Assembly (NCBI GenBank): GCA_026400415.1
Contig: JAPLPA010000215.1
Span: 1-7,551 of the forward strand
DNA: 7,551 nucleotides
Reading direction: 5' to 3'
DNA from: Afipia sp.
GTDB taxonomy: Bacteria > Pseudomonadota > Alphaproteobacteria > Rhizobiales > Xanthobacteraceae
Shown: one piece after another, positions 5,554 through 7,551 of the stretch
Position numbering within the stretch: the stretch's first letter is position 1
How the letters are laid out: each line of letters starts with the position of its first letter
Translations under genes and position numbers: made by a program
Notes under the pieces: model-generated
What the model was told of the DNA's origin: nothing
Database searches by the model: none
What the model saw: only the letters and a program-made list of their open reading frames with translations

Positions 5554-6149
5554 TTGCCGGCACCTGCCTGCAACTCCGCCTGAAGCGCGTCGAGACATTC
5601 ATCGACGATCTTGTCATGCACCACGTCGCGCGACGCTACGGTGAGATCGGCAAGACGGTAGATGGGGCTGCGCTCAGCAATCAGTTTCTCAATCGTCGCT
5701 GCAGGATCTGCCGTCTGGAGCAAGGGGCGATCTGCACGCCGCTTGACGCGCTTGAGAATGACATCGCCCTCTACATCGAGCCAGATCGAAACGCCCTTTT
5801 GGCGAATCCGGTTGCGGGTTTCCTCACGCATGAACGCGCCGCCACCGGTCGCCAGCACGTTTGGGCCACCGTCCAGGAGTCGCGCAATCACGCGTGCTTC
5901 GCCGTCTCGAAAATATGGTTCGCCATGCGCGGCAAAAATTTCCGCAATCGTCATGCCGGCGTGCGCCGCTTCGATTTCGTGGTCGGCATCCAGAAACGGA
6001 ATATGCAGCCGCGCCGCCAGCCTGCGTCCGATGGTCGATTTGCCGGCACCCATCATTCCCACAAGCACGATGCAGCGCGCGCCGAGGGCGGCGACGATCG
6101 CGGCCTCCTGACCGGAGGCATGCTGGTGCTTGGCGGCGATTTCGGTCAT
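5550..6149 (-). CDS. aroK: Shikimate kinase
   Basis: Shikimate kinase phosphorylates shikimate at the 3-OH with ATP, the fifth step of the shikimate pathway. The 199-aa protein has Walker A GMMGAGKST (31-39), the shikimate-binding DADHEIE (54-60), the conserved FRDGEARVI (80-88), GGGAF (102-106), a lid containing RRADRPLL (137-144) and the adenine-loop/C-terminal region with ERSPIY (159-164). The family is usually about 170-180 residues; the extra length is an N-terminal extension of about 25 residues, common in rhizobial AroK. ATG 6149 has AAGAG a few bases upstream. Its stop overlaps the aroB start by ATGA, implying translational coupling. It is the promoter-proximal gene of aroK-aroB-CorC and diverges from the small membrane protein gene across 136 bp. 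AroK and AroL cannot be separated on sequence alone, but the context is that of aroK. Confidence 0.96.
   Translation of the reverse strand: MTEIAAKHQHASGQEAAIVAALGARCIVLVGMMGAGKSTIGRRLAARLHIPFLDADHEIEAAHAGMTIAEIFAAHGEPYFRDGEARVIARLLDGGPNVLATGGGAFMREETRNRIRQKGVSIWLDVEGDVILKRVKRRADRPLLQTADPAATIEKLIAERSPIYRLADLTVASRDVVHDKIVDECLDALQAELQAGAGK
5561..5565 (-). promoter_or_regulatory. Shine-Dalgarno site of aroB
   Basis: AGGTG on the minus strand lies 7 nt before ATG 5553, inside the last codons of aroK. It supports 5553 as the start rather than the upstream in-frame codon at 5598. Confidence 0.55.
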
Positions 6150-6285
6150 CGGCTCTTATACTACTGTGATCGATCGGCCCGCTAGACTCTCTTGCCCAAA
6201 CGCCGCGAACATGTTGATTCCTTGGGCGGAAAGCCCCGATTGGTTAATTCGCGTCCGGCTCGAACGTCCCATAAGGCCAGCACCG

Positions 6286-6432
6286 ATGCCCAGCCTGTTC
6301 CGCTTCTTGACCATCGTCGCCGTTCTGGGCGGCGTGATCTATGGCGGCATTTACGCGCTCGCGAATTTCGTCAATCCGAAGCCGCGCGAGATGACGATCA
6401 GCGTACCCCCCGACAAATTCTACAAGAAGTAA
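6286..6432 (+). CDS. Small single-pass membrane protein, function unknown
   Basis: A 48-codon gene lies 15 bp upstream of xerD. Residues about 5-28 are hydrophobic (LFRFLTIVAVLGGVIYGGIY and following), giving one predicted membrane helix or an uncleaved signal anchor. A short tail rich in Pro and charged residues follows (NPKPREMTISVPPDKFYKK). The ATG at 6286 has AAGG about 9 nt upstream. The open frame runs further 5' to 6130, but that part is antisense to aroK and has no coding character. I recall similar short proteins between aroK and xerD in related genomes, which supports a real gene, but I know of no assigned function. Spacing suggests co-transcription with xerD. It is easily missed by gene callers because of its size. 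Confidence 0.72.
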   Translation: MPSLFRFLTIVAVLGGVIYGGIYALANFVNPKPREMTISVPPDKFYKK

Positions 6433-6447
6433 CCGGGCTCACAGCAC

Positions 6448-7404
6448 ATGGCGCGCGACAAGGCATCCGACGCCAAACTGACGAACCTGTTTCTCGACAT
6501 GCTCACCGCCGAGCAGGGCGCAGGCAACAATACCCTGCAGGCCTATCGCGGTGATCTCGACGACCTCTCCGGTTTTCTCGCACGCACCAAGACGACGTTC
6601 CATTCCGCTACCACACAATCGCTACGCGACTACCTCGCCGATCTGGAGGCGCGCAGATTCAAATCGTCGAGCGTCGCGCGGAAGATTTCTTCGATGCGGC
6701 ACCTGTTTCGTTTCTTGCTCAACGAACGCATACGCGGCGACGATCCCGCAGCTATTCTCAGCGGCCCGAAACGCGGGCGCAGTCTGCCCAAGGTTCTTTC
6801 GATTGCAGATGTCGATCGGCTGCTGACGCAGGCGAAGTCGCAGGCGGACGCGTCCGAACAGTCGGCGTTGCAGAAAGTCCGCACGCTCCGGCTGTCATGT
6901 CTGCTGGAAATTCTGTACGCGACGGGATTGCGCGTTTCAGAATTGGTCGCACTTCCGTTGTCCGCCGCACACCGCGATGCGCGCATGATCGCCGTGCGCG
7001 GCAAAGGAAACAAAGAGCGGCTGGTGCCGCTCAACGAAACATCGAAGCAGGCGATGACGGATTATCTCGCTGCCCTCGACGCCGCCGGCAAAGACAAAAG
7101 CAAGACTCCACAATCGAAATGGCTGTTTCCTTCATCGGGCGAAAGCGGCCATCTGACGCGTCAGCATTTTGCGCGCGACCTAAAGGACCTTGCCGCCGCG
7201 ACCGGCCTCGCCGCGCGTCTCGTCAGCCCGCATGTGCTGCGTCACGCATTTGCGTCTCACCTGCTGCACAACGGCGCAGACTTGCGCATCGTGCAGACGC
7301 TGCTCGGCCATACCGATATTTCGACGACCCAGATTTACACTCATATTGTCGAGGAGCGCTTGAAAAGCCTGGTGCGCGACCTGCATCCGCTGGCGGATAA
7401 ATGA
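6448..7404 (+). CDS. xerD: Tyrosine recombinase XerD
   Basis: XerD, with XerC, resolves chromosome dimers at dif near the replication terminus. The 318-aa protein has an N-terminal SAM-like core-binding domain (about 8-95) and a C-terminal catalytic domain (about 115-310). All active-site residues are present by alignment to E. coli XerD: R162 (YATGLRVSEL), K186 (RGKGNKERLVPL), H262 and R265 (PHVLRHAFASHLL), H288 (LLGHTDIS) and nucleophile Y297 (TTQIYTHI). The stretch HAFASHLLHNGADLRIVQTLLGH is closer to XerD than XerC. Length is slightly above the ~300 aa norm, through an insertion near 130-145 and another near 212-224. Only a weak ribosome-binding site precedes ATG 6448. This is a housekeeping recombinase: the aroK/accA neighbourhood and lack of repeats or att sites argue against an integrase of a mobile element. 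Confidence 0.95.
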   Translation: MARDKASDAKLTNLFLDMLTAEQGAGNNTLQAYRGDLDDLSGFLARTKTTFHSATTQSLRDYLADLEARRFKSSSVARKISSMRHLFRFLLNERIRGDDPAAILSGPKRGRSLPKVLSIADVDRLLTQAKSQADASEQSALQKVRTLRLSCLLEILYATGLRVSELVALPLSAAHRDARMIAVRGKGNKERLVPLNETSKQAMTDYLAALDAAGKDKSKTPQSKWLFPSSGESGHLTRQHFARDLKDLAAATGLAARLVSPHVLRHAFASHLLHNGADLRIVQTLLGHTDISTTQIYTHIVEERLKSLVRDLHPLADK

Positions 7405-7446
7405 CGGCGCAAAAATGCCCCAAAATCAGTGCTTTCGGCAACCGCG

Positions 7447-7472
7447 CTTGACTTAAAGCCGCTTCTTGACTT
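7447..7472 (+). repeat. Direct repeat CTTGACTT before the accA-like start
   Basis: CTTGACTT occurs at 7447-7454 and 7465-7472, 18 bp apart; the flanks are also similar (AAAG versus GAAAG). Each copy contains a -35-like TTGACT. No good -10 follows either copy at 16-18 nt, so this may be a promoter with a poor -10, a pair of activator half-sites, or chance. Confidence 0.4.
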
Positions 7473-7495
7473 GAAAGACAGCAAGAGCCCGTTTC

Positions 7496-7523
7496 GTTCA
7501 CCCTTCGCATGAAGCGTGTGAAC
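7496..7523. repeat. Imperfect inverted repeat upstream of the accA-like start
   Basis: GTTCAC (7496-7501) pairs with GTGAAC (7518-7523), and CTTC (7503-7506) pairs with GAAG (7511-7514) around a GCAT centre, with 1 and 3 unpaired bases between the arms. It ends 15 bp before the ATG at 7539. It could be an operator or a 5'-leader hairpin. Confidence 0.45.
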
Positions 7524-7538
7524 CCCTATATGAACGAC

Positions 7539-7551
7539 ATGCCGGATTTGA
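7539..7551 (+). CDS. accA: Possible 5' end of accA (acetyl-CoA carboxylase carboxyltransferase alpha)
   Basis: Only ATG CCG GAT TTG and one more base are visible (M-P-D-L). The AccA proteins I recall from Bradyrhizobium relatives begin MPD followed by MRS and so on, and accA commonly follows xerD in this lineage, so the edge probably cuts into accA. An in-frame ATG at 7530 is an alternative start. Neither has a clear Shine-Dalgarno site. The call rests on context more than on sequence. Confidence 0.4.

Noticed and set aside
5541..6185. Plus-strand open frame of 214 codons opposite aroK
   Set aside because: Antisense to an intact shikimate kinase; no domain and no ribosome-binding site.
6150..6285. 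Promoters between aroK and the small membrane protein gene; 8-bp palindrome AACATGTT (6208-6215) and GGGC/GCCC hairpin (6224-6236)
   Set aside because: No -35/-10 pair with acceptable spacing on either strand (a TATAAG near the aroK start has no -35), and the repeats are too short to call.
6448..7404. XerD as the integrase of a genomic island
   Set aside because: All neighbours are housekeeping genes, there is no tRNA or attachment-site repeat, and the sequence matches chromosomal XerD rather than phage or island integrases.
7405..7470. Intrinsic terminator after xerD
   Set aside because: No stem-loop followed by a T-run is visible; xerD transcription may continue toward the accA-like gene.
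1..7551. CRISPR arrays, insertion sequences, rRNA/tRNA, toxin-antitoxin or defence genes
   Set aside because: Read on both strands; none of the needed repeats, terminal inverted repeats, transposase motifs or RNA gene signatures is present.

Overview
This is an ordinary core-chromosome stretch of an alphaproteobacterium. The best match from gene order and protein sequence is Hyphomicrobiales (Rhizobiales), probably the Bradyrhizobium/Afipia/Nitrobacter/Rhodopseudomonas group. The case rests on a moderately GC-rich sequence, an aerobic-type CobS, a BolA gene divergent from an unusual C-terminal J-domain gene close to cobS, an aroK-aroB-CNNM/CorC operon, and xerD followed by what looks like the start of accA. 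Genus assignment is inference from memory of homologues, not from a search.

Layout, left to right. (1) cobS lies on the minus strand (10-1005); its usual partner cobT would lie off the left edge. (2) A divergent intergenic region of about 280 bp separates it from a plus-strand DedA-family membrane protein (1289-1933). (3) The J-domain/zinc-finger-like protein (1961-2608, minus) converges on the DedA gene with a gap of only 27 bp. (4) A 144-bp divergent control region (2609-2752) separates it from bolA (2753-3067, plus). This region holds a good minus-strand promoter, a perfect 17-bp palindrome at the predicted transcription start, and three copies of a heptamer. (5) bolA ends in an intrinsic terminator that abuts the end of the converging CorC/CNNM gene. 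(6) Minus-strand operon aroK (5550-6149) -> aroB (4399-5553) -> CorC/CNNM membrane protein (3088-4392): aroK and aroB overlap by ATGA, and aroB and corC are 6 bp apart. (7) On the plus strand, a 48-codon single-pass membrane protein (6286-6432) is followed 15 bp later by xerD (6448-7404). (8) The last ~13 bases look like the first codons of accA, preceded by an inverted repeat.

Functionally this is a set of housekeeping genes: cobalt insertion into the corrin ring (CobS), two steps of the shikimate pathway (AroB, AroK), chromosome dimer resolution (XerD), lipid-carrier or membrane homeostasis (DedA), divalent cation handling (CorC/CNNM) and Fe-S/redox handling (BolA). I see no mobile element, CRISPR array, tRNA/rRNA, toxin-antitoxin pair, defence island or unknown multigene system. 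The points worth a second look are small: the control region between the J-domain gene and bolA, an in-frame duplication of the corC 3' end including its stop codon that has become part of the bolA terminator, the 48-aa membrane protein before xerD, and the inverted repeat before accA.
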